Assembly (NCBI RefSeq): GCF_003201605.1
Contig: NZ_QJJR01000011.1
Coordinates: 1 to 64,000, forward strand
Origin: Streptohalobacillus salinus
Lineage (GTDB): Bacteria > Bacillota > Bacilli > Bacillales > Amphibacillaceae
Direction: 5' to 3'
DNA: 64,000 bases
Part shown: positions 16,221-25,749 of the stretch, piece after piece
How the letters are laid out: every line of letters starts with the position of its first letter
Numbering within the stretch: position 1 is the first letter of the stretch
Made by a program: the position numbers and the translations under genes
The notes under the pieces: generated by a model
The model's database searches: none
What the model saw: the letters and a program-made list of their open reading frames with translations, nothing else
What the model was told of the DNA's origin: nothing

Positions 16221-18323
16221 TTAATGCAACTGCAAATCACCTTCAGCATTTAGACGCGCATAAACACCCATTTCACTCTGCTCAAAAATATGTTGCATAT
16301 CACCAATTTTTATAACCGTGCCCTCTAATACTTTACCTAACCTTATTTTTTGATCTTCTGGTACCCGCACAATTGTTTTCGCTCCGAGACGACCACCGAC
16401 TTCATTAATGTTACATCCAGCACCTGCAAAAACATGGCCACCTCTTAATATACCTTTCACTTCAACAAAACCATCTGCTTCAATATAGGTATTAATACAT
16501 GATCTCCCCGTCACCGTTACATCACCAGCGCAAATCAGACGACTATTCAATGCATTTTTAAGCATAAGTTCAACATCCTGGTCGTTTTGAATGGCACTTA
16601 ATTCAATTAATGATTTCATATTTTCTATCATTTGTTGAAATGTGACCAATGATATATCCACTTGTGGAATTTTGAAGAAAACATGTTTTAATTGCTCAAC
16701 AAGCTTAAGCCATTCCTCATCAATTAGTACTGCTTGTTCCTGTTCGACAAGCTGATTGAATTTTTCAATTTCTTTCGGTAAATTCCCAAAACGTTTTTCT
16801 TTTAACAACAGTATAAGCGAAGTGACTGATGTATCTTTGTAAGAACTCGTTTTAAATTCTTTTGATTTAAAAATTTGTTTCAACATGATATACATACGCT
16901 CAGACTTTTGATAAATCGATTCCAGTAAGTGTTGCATCTCCACATCAACATGACTACCCGCTGATACATCACTTGCGTTAACACTACCATTGATTCTGAT
17001 TGATTTTTGCGCGTGAATTGTCGCACCATTAACCGTTTGATGAATTTCCACATGCCCGCCTGATTGGATTTTCATGCCTTCTTTTACTTCACCTTTAATT
17101 TCAATATCGCCTCGAAATTCAATATTACCTGAACCTAAGTCAACATCACCATTATGAACCATTTGGGGTAATACTTTTGTTTTGACGTACTGTCCGCGTT
17201 GCTCAATATAAGGACGACCATTTTCATTCGCTATGATCCGGTCCTCTAAAAGTAATGTCCCTTTTTGCGTTTTTACATGCAACTGTTTAGCAAGACGAGG
17301 CGCTACTTCTTTTCCATGAACATTAACCCCAGGTTTACCTTCGATTGGATCATGAATAATCGCGATTATCTGACCTTTTTCTACAGTTGGTAACTTCTTT
17401 CGTTCTCGATAATCAACCGCTGCTAAGTCATCATTTTCTTTAGAAAGGTCTAAGACATCTGTCGCAACCATCTTTTCTAACCAACCATCTTTGCCATCTG
17501 TTGCTGCTTTCCCTTCGGCAATGATAAAGGTCCCCCCCTCAAAAGTGTTGAGAGCCTCGTGAATCACTTCTTCAAAGATACCATATTGTACAGATAAATC
17601 CGCTAACTGTTGCTTTATCTCAACAGCTGTTACCGTTTGGTGTAATTCAACCTTTTCTGTAGATTCAATCTTCACTTGATGGCTGGGGGCTGTATCCTTC
17701 AACTGACGGGTATGTTTAACACCAGGTTTAATTGCTAATTCAACGGCTAAGTCTTGATTGATAACCTTCACTGACCACTCTGTTTTTTCAAAGGTTTCTT
17801 CTAGGTCAAACGTAATTAATTCTTTCTCGGATACAAACAAAACGCGCTTATCTATGCGCTTGCCATCTTTTTTTGCATGAACACCATCGGTTAAATGAAT
17901 CGATGGGGTATGCTTCTCACTATCTTTTACATGCAATGTGGAATCCTTAATCCATGCCTTTCCTTTTAATGAGGCATGGTCATAAAAGTCATTTGTATCT
18001 ATTTCTTCTGTGTCAAGACGGTCATCATCTAATGCTTGGTCTGACGACTCAATATAGCTAAGGAATTGATCTAATGCCATATCCTCACGTTCAACTTGAT
18101 TGTCTTTCGCGACATTGACCACGATTGGGTTAGGTGCATTAGGTTGCTCATTTAACTCATAACTCAATTTCACAATTGCATCCTTTGCACCCATACCAAG
18201 TACACCTTTAGATTCAGGTTGAATGACTTCAATCTGAACTTGATTTAATGAAAGGTTAAGTGATTGTAACCCTAAACGTATTGCTTCTTTAACAGTCTTC
18301 TCTTTCGAAATAAACGTTTGCAT
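16221..18323 (-). CDS. FapA/DUF342 family protein with N-terminal Jag-N-like domain
   Basis: A protein of about 700 aa. The first 55 residues (TVKEAIRLGLQSLNL to GVLGMGAKDAIVK) resemble the Jag_N domain. From about residue 230 to the end lies the FapA (DUF342) region: DPIEGKPGVNVHGKEV, then a beta-helix with repeats such as GDVDLGSGNIEFRGDIEIKG, a helical coiled insert at about residues 455-580, and a second beta-helix part ending in GGRLGAKTIVRV. FapA proteins are often linked to flagellar assembly, but their action is unclear. The ATG at 18323 follows GCGAGGTGA. A c-di-GMP-I riboswitch with terminator lies in the leader. Confidence 0.83.
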   Translation of the reverse strand: MQTFISKEKTVKEAIRLGLQSLNLSLNQVQIEVIQPESKGVLGMGAKDAIVKLSYELNEQPNAPNPIVVNVAKDNQVEREDMALDQFLSYIESSDQALDDDRLDTEEIDTNDFYDHASLKGKAWIKDSTLHVKDSEKHTPSIHLTDGVHAKKDGKRIDKRVLFVSEKELITFDLEETFEKTEWSVKVINQDLAVELAIKPGVKHTRQLKDTAPSHQVKIESTEKVELHQTVTAVEIKQQLADLSVQYGIFEEVIHEALNTFEGGTFIIAEGKAATDGKDGWLEKMVATDVLDLSKENDDLAAVDYRERKKLPTVEKGQIIAIIHDPIEGKPGVNVHGKEVAPRLAKQLHVKTQKGTLLLEDRIIANENGRPYIEQRGQYVKTKVLPQMVHNGDVDLGSGNIEFRGDIEIKGEVKEGMKIQSGGHVEIHQTVNGATIHAQKSIRINGSVNASDVSAGSHVDVEMQHLLESIYQKSERMYIMLKQIFKSKEFKTSSYKDTSVTSLILLLKEKRFGNLPKEIEKFNQLVEQEQAVLIDEEWLKLVEQLKHVFFKIPQVDISLVTFQQMIENMKSLIELSAIQNDQDVELMLKNALNSRLICAGDVTVTGRSCINTYIEADGFVEVKGILRGGHVFAGAGCNINEVGGRLGAKTIVRVPEDQKIRLGKVLEGTVIKIGDMQHIFEQSEMGVYARLNAEGDLQLH

Positions 18324-18389
18324 TGAATTCACCTCGCACACAGTCTGTGTCATTCTCTATTCCTTACCATTGAAATAATCGTTAAAAAC

Positions 18390-18416
18390 AAAAACCACCT
18401 CATAGATAAGGTGGGC
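18390..18416 (-). terminator. Riboswitch-linked terminator
   Basis: Minus-strand stem CCACCT / AGGTGG at 18414-18395, followed by TTTTTGTTTTT. It lies directly after the c-di-GMP aptamer and before the fapA start, so it is the likely expression platform. Confidence 0.85.
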
Positions 18417-18424
18417 TTAACCAT

Positions 18425-18512
18425 TAATAAGTAGCCCGGCGATCTTAACGATAATGCTTTAGACCCGTGGCTTTGCGTCCTAATCTTTCGAATAGTTTGC
18501 CCCATTTATTCT
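18425..18512 (-). ncRNA. Cyclic-di-GMP-I riboswitch (GEMM-I)
   Basis: The minus-strand RNA contains the hallmarks of the class I c-di-GMP aptamer in order: GGGGCAAACUAUUCGAAAG with the GAAA tetraloop, then GGACGCAAAGCC with the ligand-binding core, GGGUCUAAAG as the tetraloop receptor side, and GAUCGCCGGGCUAC closing the second stem. The pattern closely follows clostridial and bacillar examples. It sits about 100 nt upstream of the fapA-like start and is followed at once by an intrinsic terminator. Whether ligand binding turns the genes on or off cannot be told by eye. Confidence 0.9.
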
Positions 18513-18678
18513 ATTTGATTTAATTTCATTTTAATAGAAGCTCTATGCTTTTACAATCGTATCGTGCACACTTATTTAATATAATGTGCCGTTTGGTATT
18601 ACTGCTATATTTTCCCTAGTTGCTACCCAACTAAACACCCATCCTATTATTCATACTTTATAAACGTTTTTGTATTTA

Positions 18679-18755
18679 TTGTAGACAAATCGATCAAAAA
18701 CGAGTAGTATACTATATATAGATTTAAAAAACACCAATAATACTACATATAGTAT
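18679..18755 (+). promoter_or_regulatory. nrd promoter with two NrdR boxes
   Basis: Two 16-bp boxes, ATACTATATATAGATT at 18709-18724 and ATACTACATATAGTAT at 18740-18755, agree at 13 of 16 positions and are spaced 31 bp apart. This matches the paired NrdR-box arrangement (consensus ACACWATATATAGTGT, spacing 31-32 bp). A promoter with TAGACA at 18682-18687, 17 bp, TAGTAT at 18705-18710 overlaps the first box. Confidence 0.8.
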
Positions 18756-18820
18756 TCATCGGCGTCATTTATCATTTGTTATTTAGAATTTGTGAATACA
18801 GTTTGGAAAGAGGGAATAAT

Positions 18821-21082
18821 ATGCAGCAATTAGAAACGAACGAAATCATTCAGCATTTAAAAGCAAATTACAAGTTAGATTTTTCTGCACTCGAAGAAAA
18901 GTTAGCCACCATTACTGACGAGGAAAAACATAGTGAAACGGCACTGTTTTACGCACTGAATCATATTGATATTGATGCACCTGACTGGACCTTCGCAGCC
19001 AGTGGATTTTATCTTCAACAACTATATCATGAAGCTAGTACACACCGAAAGAACCAAAAAGCCTATGTTAACTTTTTCGGGCTCATTGATACCCTAACAG
19101 AAAAAGGTATTTATAGTAAAGAACTATTGGCCAGTTATTCTAAAGAAGATATCGACAAGCTAGAAAAAGTGATTGATCCGAAGAAAGATGAATTATTTAA
19201 TTATATTGGGTTGTTTTTACTCAGTGATCGATATTTAGCACGTGACCATGATAAACTACTTTTCGAACTTCCACAAGAACGTTTCATGATTATCGCAATG
19301 ACACTGATGCAACATGAAAAAGCTGAAGAACGATTATCTTTAGTTAAGGAAGCTTATTGGGCGCTAAGTAACCTCTACATGACTGTTGCAACACCGACCT
19401 TATCCAATGCAGGCAAATCATTTGGACAACTTTCTTCTTGTTTTATTGATACTGTAGATGATTCACTTGATGGCATTTATTTAAACAACTGGGACATTGC
19501 TAGACTTAGTAAAGATGGTGGGGGTATCGGTGTTTATTATGGAAAAGTCCGCGCATTAGGATCTGATATTAAGAAATTTAAAGGTAATTCTTCAGGCGTT
19601 ATCCCGTGGATTAAACTAATCAATGATACGGCAGTAAGTGTTGATCAACTTGGCCAACGTCAGGGGGCTGTCGCTGTCTATCTAGATATCTTCCATAAAG
19701 ACATTATGAACGGATTTTTAGATCTTAAAACGAATAACGGCGATGAACGTCGTAAAGCGCACGACATCTTCACTGGCGTTAGTATTCCCGATCTGTTTAT
19801 GGAACAGTTACAAATCACTGATGCTTCTGGTCGGAGTGTCGGAGAGTGGCATACCTTCTGTCCACACCAAGTAAAACAAGTGATGGGTTGGAAAGACGCG
19901 TCAGGACAACCACTAGGCCTTGAAGATTTTTATGATGAGGTCGATCATAAATATTTCACAGAAAAGTATCAAGAAGCTGTTGATCATCCACTACTGCCAA
20001 GAAAAACGTACCGAGCTATGGATGTAATGGCACGAATTATGGTTGCCCAACTTGAGACAGGTACCCCGTATATGTTTTATCGCGATGAAGTTAACCGTAA
20101 AAATGCCAATAAACATGTGCGTGGTGTAGGCTACACGTCTATTTATTCGAGTAACCTTTGTACTGAAATTGCACAAAATATGTCAGCCACTACTATCGTA
20201 AATGAATACACAGATACAGATGGAAACATTGTCATCGTTCGTAAGCCTGGGGACTTTGTTGTTTGTAACTTATCATCAATTAACTTAGCGAAAGCTGTAA
20301 CGGGTGATGTGCTTGAGCGATTAATTCCAATTCAAGTTCGACTTTTAGACAATGTGATTGACTTGAACACCATTAGCGTAAAACAAGCAGAAACAACCAA
20401 TAAAGCCTATCGTGCGGTTGGACTTGGAACGTTTGGCTGGCACCATCTTTTAAGTCTAAAACAACTTTACTGGGAGTCAGATGCTGCCGCTCAGTACGCA
20501 GATGAGCTTTATGAAGAAATTGCTTACTTAACAATTAAAGCCTCACATACGCTTGCTAAAGAAAAGGGAACTTATTCAAGGTTTTCTGGGTCTGAATGGG
20601 AAACCGGTGACTACTTTAAGCGTCGAGGATATACATCTGAACGTTGGCTACAACTTCAAAAAGATGTGCAACAATCAGGGATTAGAAATGGTTACTTGAT
20701 GGCTGTTGCCCCTAACTCATCAACAGCTAAAATTGGTGGATCCACCGATGGGATCGATCCTATCTATGCGATTATGTATGCAGAGGAAAAGAAAAACTTT
20801 AAATTCAAAGTCACAGTCCCGGACTTAACGCCGAAAACATATCCTTATTATCTTAAAGCGCGTCACGAAGTTGATCAACATGCAAGCATAAGACAAAACG
20901 CGATGCGACAACGCCATATTGATCAAGGCATTAGCTTTAATCTTTATGTCAGACATGATATTAAAGCAAAAGAATTGCTCGATCTTCACCTTGAAAGTTA
21001 TCGTCTTGGTTTAAAAACAACCTATTATGTAAGAAGCACATCACAAACGGAAATTGAAGAGTGCGAAGCATGTCACAGTTAG
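18821..21082 (+). CDS. nrdE: Class I ribonucleotide reductase, alpha (catalytic) subunit
   Basis: A protein of about 753 aa that reduces ribonucleotides to deoxyribonucleotides. Catalytic features include the first redox cysteine in GQLSSCFID, the radical motif SSNLCTEI (Asn, Cys, Glu), the partner cysteine in VVCNLSSINL, and the C-terminal shuttle pair CEAC. No ATP-cone signature is visible at the N-terminus, so overall-activity control by dATP is not expected. GAAAGAGGG precedes the ATG at 18821; the frame opens 45 bp earlier. The operon order is alpha, beta, flavodoxin, behind NrdR boxes. It could equally be labelled nrdA. Confidence 0.9.
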   Translation: MQQLETNEIIQHLKANYKLDFSALEEKLATITDEEKHSETALFYALNHIDIDAPDWTFAASGFYLQQLYHEASTHRKNQKAYVNFFGLIDTLTEKGIYSKELLASYSKEDIDKLEKVIDPKKDELFNYIGLFLLSDRYLARDHDKLLFELPQERFMIIAMTLMQHEKAEERLSLVKEAYWALSNLYMTVATPTLSNAGKSFGQLSSCFIDTVDDSLDGIYLNNWDIARLSKDGGGIGVYYGKVRALGSDIKKFKGNSSGVIPWIKLINDTAVSVDQLGQRQGAVAVYLDIFHKDIMNGFLDLKTNNGDERRKAHDIFTGVSIPDLFMEQLQITDASGRSVGEWHTFCPHQVKQVMGWKDASGQPLGLEDFYDEVDHKYFTEKYQEAVDHPLLPRKTYRAMDVMARIMVAQLETGTPYMFYRDEVNRKNANKHVRGVGYTSIYSSNLCTEIAQNMSATTIVNEYTDTDGNIVIVRKPGDFVVCNLSSINLAKAVTGDVLERLIPIQVRLLDNVIDLNTISVKQAETTNKAYRAVGLGTFGWHHLLSLKQLYWESDAAAQYADELYEEIAYLTIKASHTLAKEKGTYSRFSGSEWETGDYFKRRGYTSERWLQLQKDVQQSGIRNGYLMAVAPNSSTAKIGGSTDGIDPIYAIMYAEEKKNFKFKVTVPDLTPKTYPYYLKARHEVDQHASIRQNAMRQRHIDQGISFNLYVRHDIKAKELLDLHLESYRLGLKTTYYVRSTSQTEIEECEACHS

Positions 21083-21092
21083 GAGTGAAAGA

Positions 21093-22139
21093 ATGAAAGT
21101 AGACCAACCCTTACAATCAATCAAATTGCTAAATCCAGCTCAACCGAATAAATCGACAGGGATTATTAATGGCCAGTCGTCAGGCATTTTAAACTGGAAC
21201 GATATTAGTCATCCACAAATGTATGAATTATACCAAACATTGCTTGGTAACTTCTGGAAAGCACAAGAAATCAATATGCAAGATGATGTAAAGCAGTGGG
21301 ATCGTTTATCTGATACTGAGCGGGATATTTTCTTGCGTGTAAACACGCAACTCGCATCACTTGATAGTTTACAAACACCGACAATGACAGAGGTGATGCA
21401 TTATGTCACGGATTCAAGTTTTAAAGCTATTTTAGCCGTTATTAGTCAACAAGAAGCTGTTCACAATGAATCTTATTCTTACATCTTAAGTTCCCTTGTT
21501 CCGCTTAGTGAACAAAATAAACGTTTCAATGAAGCAAAAGAGGATCCAATCGTCCAAAAACGCAACCAGTTGATACTGGATGCGTATCAACAATTTATCG
21601 ATCGGCCGACACCACAACATTTATTTGAACTCGCCGTTAATTCAATTAATTTAGAGGGCATTTATTTCTACAGTGGCTTTGCCTTCTTCTATCATTTAGC
21701 GCGTCAACAAAAGATGTTAAAAACGAGCACGATGATTTCTTACATTCAACGCGATGAGATGCAACATGCCTATTTCATCTCACAATTTATTCGGATTCTC
21801 TTAAGTGAAAACAAAGAATTAAACACAGAAGCAAATATCGAGTATATCTATCAAACGATTGGTAAAGCGATTGAACTGGAAAAAGAATGGGCAGATCATA
21901 TCTTAAAGGATATTGATGGCATCGAGTTAGATGAGTTCCATAATTATTTAGAATACCTTGCAAATAAACGATTCCGTCAGCTCGGATTAGATAACTACTA
22001 TCCAGAACGAGACAATCCGATGGCTTGGATTCATGTCTTTTCTGACGAGATGATGAACGAAACAAAATCTGATTTCTTTGAGCAGAAATCACGTACGTAC
22101 ACCAAAGTATCCTCATCTAATGGTTTTGACGAGCTCTAA
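21093..22139 (+). CDS. nrdF: Class I ribonucleotide reductase, beta (radical) subunit
   Basis: A protein of about 348 aa that houses the dinuclear metal site and radical. All expected ligands can be aligned: Asp in ASLDS, Glu and His in QEAVHNESY, Glu in NLEGIYFYSGF, and Glu and His in RDEMQHAYF. The radical tyrosine lies four residues after the first His (HNESY), so this is a tyrosyl-radical enzyme rather than the Tyr-less class Ic type. AGGAG precedes the ATG, 10 bp after the alpha stop, so translation is coupled. The Mn or Fe form cannot be decided from the sequence. Confidence 0.9.
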   Translation: MKVDQPLQSIKLLNPAQPNKSTGIINGQSSGILNWNDISHPQMYELYQTLLGNFWKAQEINMQDDVKQWDRLSDTERDIFLRVNTQLASLDSLQTPTMTEVMHYVTDSSFKAILAVISQQEAVHNESYSYILSSLVPLSEQNKRFNEAKEDPIVQKRNQLILDAYQQFIDRPTPQHLFELAVNSINLEGIYFYSGFAFFYHLARQQKMLKTSTMISYIQRDEMQHAYFISQFIRILLSENKELNTEANIEYIYQTIGKAIELEKEWADHILKDIDGIELDEFHNYLEYLANKRFRQLGLDNYYPERDNPMAWIHVFSDEMMNETKSDFFEQKSRTYTKVSSSNGFDEL

Positions 22140-22176
22140 CTAAATCGATTTAAAACGGATAAAAAGAGGTGATCTT

Positions 22177-22611
22177 TTGAAAGCTTGTATCGTCTATACG
22201 TCAACGACAGGTAACACTGAAGAAGTTGCTACAGCCATCTATAATCAACTTGTTTCTCATATTGATACGGATCTTATGTCGATTGATAACTTTGAATTTT
22301 CAACAATAAACATGTATGATTATTTCATTATTGGTACTTATACCTGGGGAAATGGTCAACTTCCAACTGAAATGAAAGCTTTATACCAAAGGATTGAAAC
22401 GCATGCCAACAAGCACCTTCGTACAGCTGTGTTTGGGACAGGTGATCGATTTTACCCGCTTTTTTGTGGTGCAGTGGATCGGTTCCGCGATATGTTGTAT
22501 GAGAAAACGGATCTTGCGGTTACATTTAAAGTCGAACTCTCACCTCAACAAACGGATTACAATAAGGTGCCTATATTTGTCGATAGAATGTTAGCAGTAC
22601 AAGTGAGTTAG
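22177..22611 (+). CDS. Short-chain flavodoxin in the ribonucleotide reductase operon
   Basis: A 144-aa FMN protein. The phosphate loop is STTGNTEEV after VYT; the FMN-ring loops are GTYTWGNGQLP and GTGDRFYPLFCGA. These are flavodoxin rather than typical NrdI loops. It starts with TTG at 22177 after AGAGGTGAT, 37 bp behind nrdF. By position it probably supplies electrons for generating or maintaining the beta-subunit cofactor, the job done by NrdI in class Ib systems; this is inference. It has been labelled NrdI-like in some annotations of similar operons. Confidence 0.82.
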   Translation: MKACIVYTSTTGNTEEVATAIYNQLVSHIDTDLMSIDNFEFSTINMYDYFIIGTYTWGNGQLPTEMKALYQRIETHANKHLRTAVFGTGDRFYPLFCGAVDRFRDMLYEKTDLAVTFKVELSPQQTDYNKVPIFVDRMLAVQVS

Positions 22612-22658
22612 TTGATTGTCTCTTTAATTTTATTTTTTCAAAAAATAATCTTAACTAT

Positions 22659-22697
22659 AAATACACCCCTATAAAAATTAATCCATGGGGTGTATTT
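22659..22697. terminator. Bidirectional terminator after the nrd operon
   Basis: Arms AAATACACCCC / GGGGTGTATTT with A- and T-rich flanks, between the nrd operon and the convergent ABC transporter gene. Confidence 0.8.
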
Positions 22698-22733
22698 ATC
22701 ATTGTTTTCTGTAACGTTTTTTGTGGGTGTATA

Positions 22734-24446
22734 TTAATTAAATTGTGCTTGGTGTAGGCGATAATAAGCGCCTTGTTTCTCGATTAACTCCGCATGAGGG
22801 CCAACCTCTTCAATTCCTTCCGTCGTAACAACAACAATCTTATCTGCATGTTTAATTGTCGCCAGTCGATGCGCAATCACTAATGTTGTCCGTCCTTCGG
22901 CAAGTTCTTCAAGCGCCTTTTGAATCATGATTTCTGTTTCAGTATCTAGTGCTGAGGTTGCTTCATCTAAAATTAGAATCGGTGGGTTTTTCAAAAACAT
23001 TCTTGCGATGGATAACCGCTGTTTTTGTCCACCAGAAAGTTTCACGCCTCGTTCACCAATGATCGTCATTAAACCATAAGGTTGGTCTGAAATAAATGTA
23101 TCTAAGCGTGCCTGTTTAGCAGCTGCCATAATTTCATCATCACTAGCATCTAGTTTTCCGTATGCGATATTTTCTCTAATTGTTCCTGAAAATAGAAACA
23201 CATCTTGTTGAACCACGCCGATTTGTTCGCGTAACTTTTGTTGAGTGACTTTTCGAATATCGATACCATCAACAGTGATCGTTCCATGTGTTACCTCGTA
23301 AAAACGGGGGAGCAGATTACATAAGGTTGTCTTCCCCGCACCTGAAGGACCGACAAAAGCCACTGTTTCCCCTTGATTAATTGTCAAATTAATCCCAGAT
23401 AAAACATCTTGATGACCTTCATAACCAAAGTGAACATCATCGTACCTAATGTCACCGTTGATTTCCAAATCCTGAGCGTCTTCAGCATCTTTAATTTCCG
23501 GTTCCGTATCCAACACTTCTGTGTAACGTTTAAACCCAGCAAAACCTTTTGGATAACTTTCGATGACAGCATTGATTTTTTGAATAGGACCAATCAGAAT
23601 GTTTGTCAGGAGAATAAACGCAACAAATTCACCATGTGAAAGTACATCTCCAATGACAAAATATGAACCAAACATAAGTGTCGATAACGTAATCAAACGC
23701 ATGAGAAAATAATTGACTGTCACGTTTTGAGCCATGATTTTATATGAACTGAGTTTTGTCGCTCGGTAATCACTATTATTCGCTTGGAACTTGTTTTCTT
23801 CATACGCCTCATTACTGAACGCTTTAACGACACGAATTCCACCGATGCTGTCTTCTACTCGTGCATTAATATTCGCGACATCTTGAAACATCCGTCTGAA
23901 TGTAATGGTCATTTTTTTATTGAAGTGAATTGCAAAGACAACAATCACTGGGACAACAGTAAAGATAATGAGACCTAATTGTACATCAATCGAAACCATA
24001 ATCCATAAAGAGCCAATTAAGGTCATAATCGCAACAAAGACATCTTCCGGACCGTGGTGTGCAACTTCACCGATCTCTTCAAGATCTTTGGTCAACCGAG
24101 AAATGGAATGACCTGTTTTGGCATTGTCAAAATAACCAAAGGACAACGACTGCAGATGCTTGAATAACTTTCGTCGCATATCTGTTTCAATATTAATCCC
24201 TAACATATGCCCCCAATAGGTCACAACAAAATGCAAGCCCGTATTCATTAAATAAATCAGCAATAACCCAAAAGCAGCCCACAAAATAACGGTAAAGTTC
24301 TCACTTGGTAGTAATTCATCAATTATATAATTGACCGCAAGTGGAAACCCCAGTTCCAATAATCCGACAAAAACGGCTGCACTAAAATCCAAATAAAACA
24401 ATCCTTTATATGGTTTATAATAACTAAAAAAACGTTTTAAAATCAT
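22734..24446 (-). CDS. ygaD: ABC exporter, fused membrane and ATPase domains
   Basis: A 570-aa half-transporter that would act as a homodimer. Six membrane helices occupy about residues 15-300. The ATPase domain has Walker A GPSGAGKTT, Q-loop VVQQDVFLF, signature LSGGQKQR, Walker B ILILDEATSALD and H-loop IAHRLAT, all intact. It is related to multidrug/lipid exporters of the MsbA/YgaD type; the substrate is unknown. The symbol is suggested by similarity and by the general region (ygaC/ygaE), although it is not adjacent to them here. Confidence 0.85.
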   Translation of the reverse strand: MILKRFFSYYKPYKGLFYLDFSAAVFVGLLELGFPLAVNYIIDELLPSENFTVILWAAFGLLLIYLMNTGLHFVVTYWGHMLGINIETDMRRKLFKHLQSLSFGYFDNAKTGHSISRLTKDLEEIGEVAHHGPEDVFVAIMTLIGSLWIMVSIDVQLGLIIFTVVPVIVVFAIHFNKKMTITFRRMFQDVANINARVEDSIGGIRVVKAFSNEAYEENKFQANNSDYRATKLSSYKIMAQNVTVNYFLMRLITLSTLMFGSYFVIGDVLSHGEFVAFILLTNILIGPIQKINAVIESYPKGFAGFKRYTEVLDTEPEIKDAEDAQDLEINGDIRYDDVHFGYEGHQDVLSGINLTINQGETVAFVGPSGAGKTTLCNLLPRFYEVTHGTITVDGIDIRKVTQQKLREQIGVVQQDVFLFSGTIRENIAYGKLDASDDEIMAAAKQARLDTFISDQPYGLMTIIGERGVKLSGGQKQRLSIARMFLKNPPILILDEATSALDTETEIMIQKALEELAEGRTTLVIAHRLATIKHADKIVVVTTEGIEEVGPHAELIEKQGAYYRLHQAQFN

Positions 24447-24732
24447 AATCCCCGTCCTAACCTTTATTCTTATTAGTATTCATTAGCTTAATATAGCATA
24501 TCTAAATGGATTGCACGGCAGAAATGCTTTAAATTATGGATTCCTTTCCGTAATTTTCTTTCTTACTAAAAAAAGAATCAATAGATAAAAAGAAGAACAC
24601 AACTGTACCGATAGATAATTCAAAAAATACCCATTTTACTCTAGCATCTTTTTCTTGTTTTTGGTAGACTAAACCATGTGAGTCTTTTTACATATTGGAT
24701 TCGAATCTACTTATATTAATGGAGGGAACTTA

Positions 24733-25749
24733 ATGACAAACAAGCGTTGGCTAGCAATTGGACTAGCAATCATCGTTCTTATCGTCTCACTCATCATTCC
24801 GCAAATTGGCGAATTGATTGTAGAAGATGACGAAAATGAAGATAAAACAGACAGAGGATTTTTTAATAGCTTTTTAGAAGAGGCAACGAGTGTCACCGTC
24901 TTAGAAGAGGGTGATTCAACTAGCCGCATTGCCGTCTTAGATGTTAAGGGTGAAATTATCGATCAAGAAGCGACACCTTTCGCGGCTACTGGCTACAATC
25001 ATCAAAAACTACTCGGTGATTTAGAACACATTAAAAACGATGAATCGATTGAAGCAATTGTGTTACGGATTGACTCACCAGGTGGTGGTGTTTACGCGAG
25101 TGCAGAGTTAACAGACAAAATCAATGCAGTTAAAGAAGCGCGTGACATTCCAGTCTATACGGTTATGGAAAGCATGGCTGCGAGCGGGGGTTATTACATT
25201 GCCGCTAATTCAGAGAAGATTTTTGCTCAACGTGAAACAATTACGGGCTCAATTGGCGTTATTATGCAAGGGTTTAACATTAGTGAGCTGTTAGACAAAT
25301 TAGGAATTGAAGACATGACCATAAAAAGTGGTGATTTGAAAGACCTTGGTTCAGCGACACGAGAAACCACTTCTGAAGAACTCGCTGTCTTACAGGAGTT
25401 AGTAGACAATATGTATGAACGTTTTGTTGATACCGTTGAATCCGGTCGTGATCTGACCCGTGAAGAAGTCTACGCTTTAGCCGATGGCCGTATTTATGAT
25501 GGGACGCAAGCTGTAGAAAACGGGCTTGTTGATGAGCTTGGATACTTTAATGATGCCATCGATGATTTACAAGAAAGTTATGATCTGGAAAATGCCCAAG
25601 TGATCCGTTATGAAGTCGATGAAATGGATTGGTTCAGTCAGTTTATGTTCAGTTTTGAAGGTCTTTTACCCAAACAAACATCACCTTTATCCGAAATTGA
25701 TACGAACGAAGAGGCACCGCAATTTATGTACATGTACAGGGGGTTATAA
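24733..25749 (+). CDS. sppA: Signal peptide peptidase SppA
   Basis: A 338-aa membrane-anchored serine protease that degrades leftover signal peptides. A single N-terminal membrane segment covers residues 7-25. The ClpP-like fold contains DSPGGGVYAS, and the catalytic dyad is Ser151 (MAASGGYY) and Lys203 (KSGDLKDLGS), matching Ser147 and Lys199 of B. subtilis SppA. GGAGGGA precedes the ATG. The gene after it is yteJ, overlapping at the stop/start junction, as in B. subtilis. Confidence 0.95.
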   Translation: MTNKRWLAIGLAIIVLIVSLIIPQIGELIVEDDENEDKTDRGFFNSFLEEATSVTVLEEGDSTSRIAVLDVKGEIIDQEATPFAATGYNHQKLLGDLEHIKNDESIEAIVLRIDSPGGGVYASAELTDKINAVKEARDIPVYTVMESMAASGGYYIAANSEKIFAQRETITGSIGVIMQGFNISELLDKLGIEDMTIKSGDLKDLGSATRETTSEELAVLQELVDNMYERFVDTVESGRDLTREEVYALADGRIYDGTQAVENGLVDELGYFNDAIDDLQESYDLENAQVIRYEVDEMDWFSQFMFSFEGLLPKQTSPLSEIDTNEEAPQFMYMYRGL

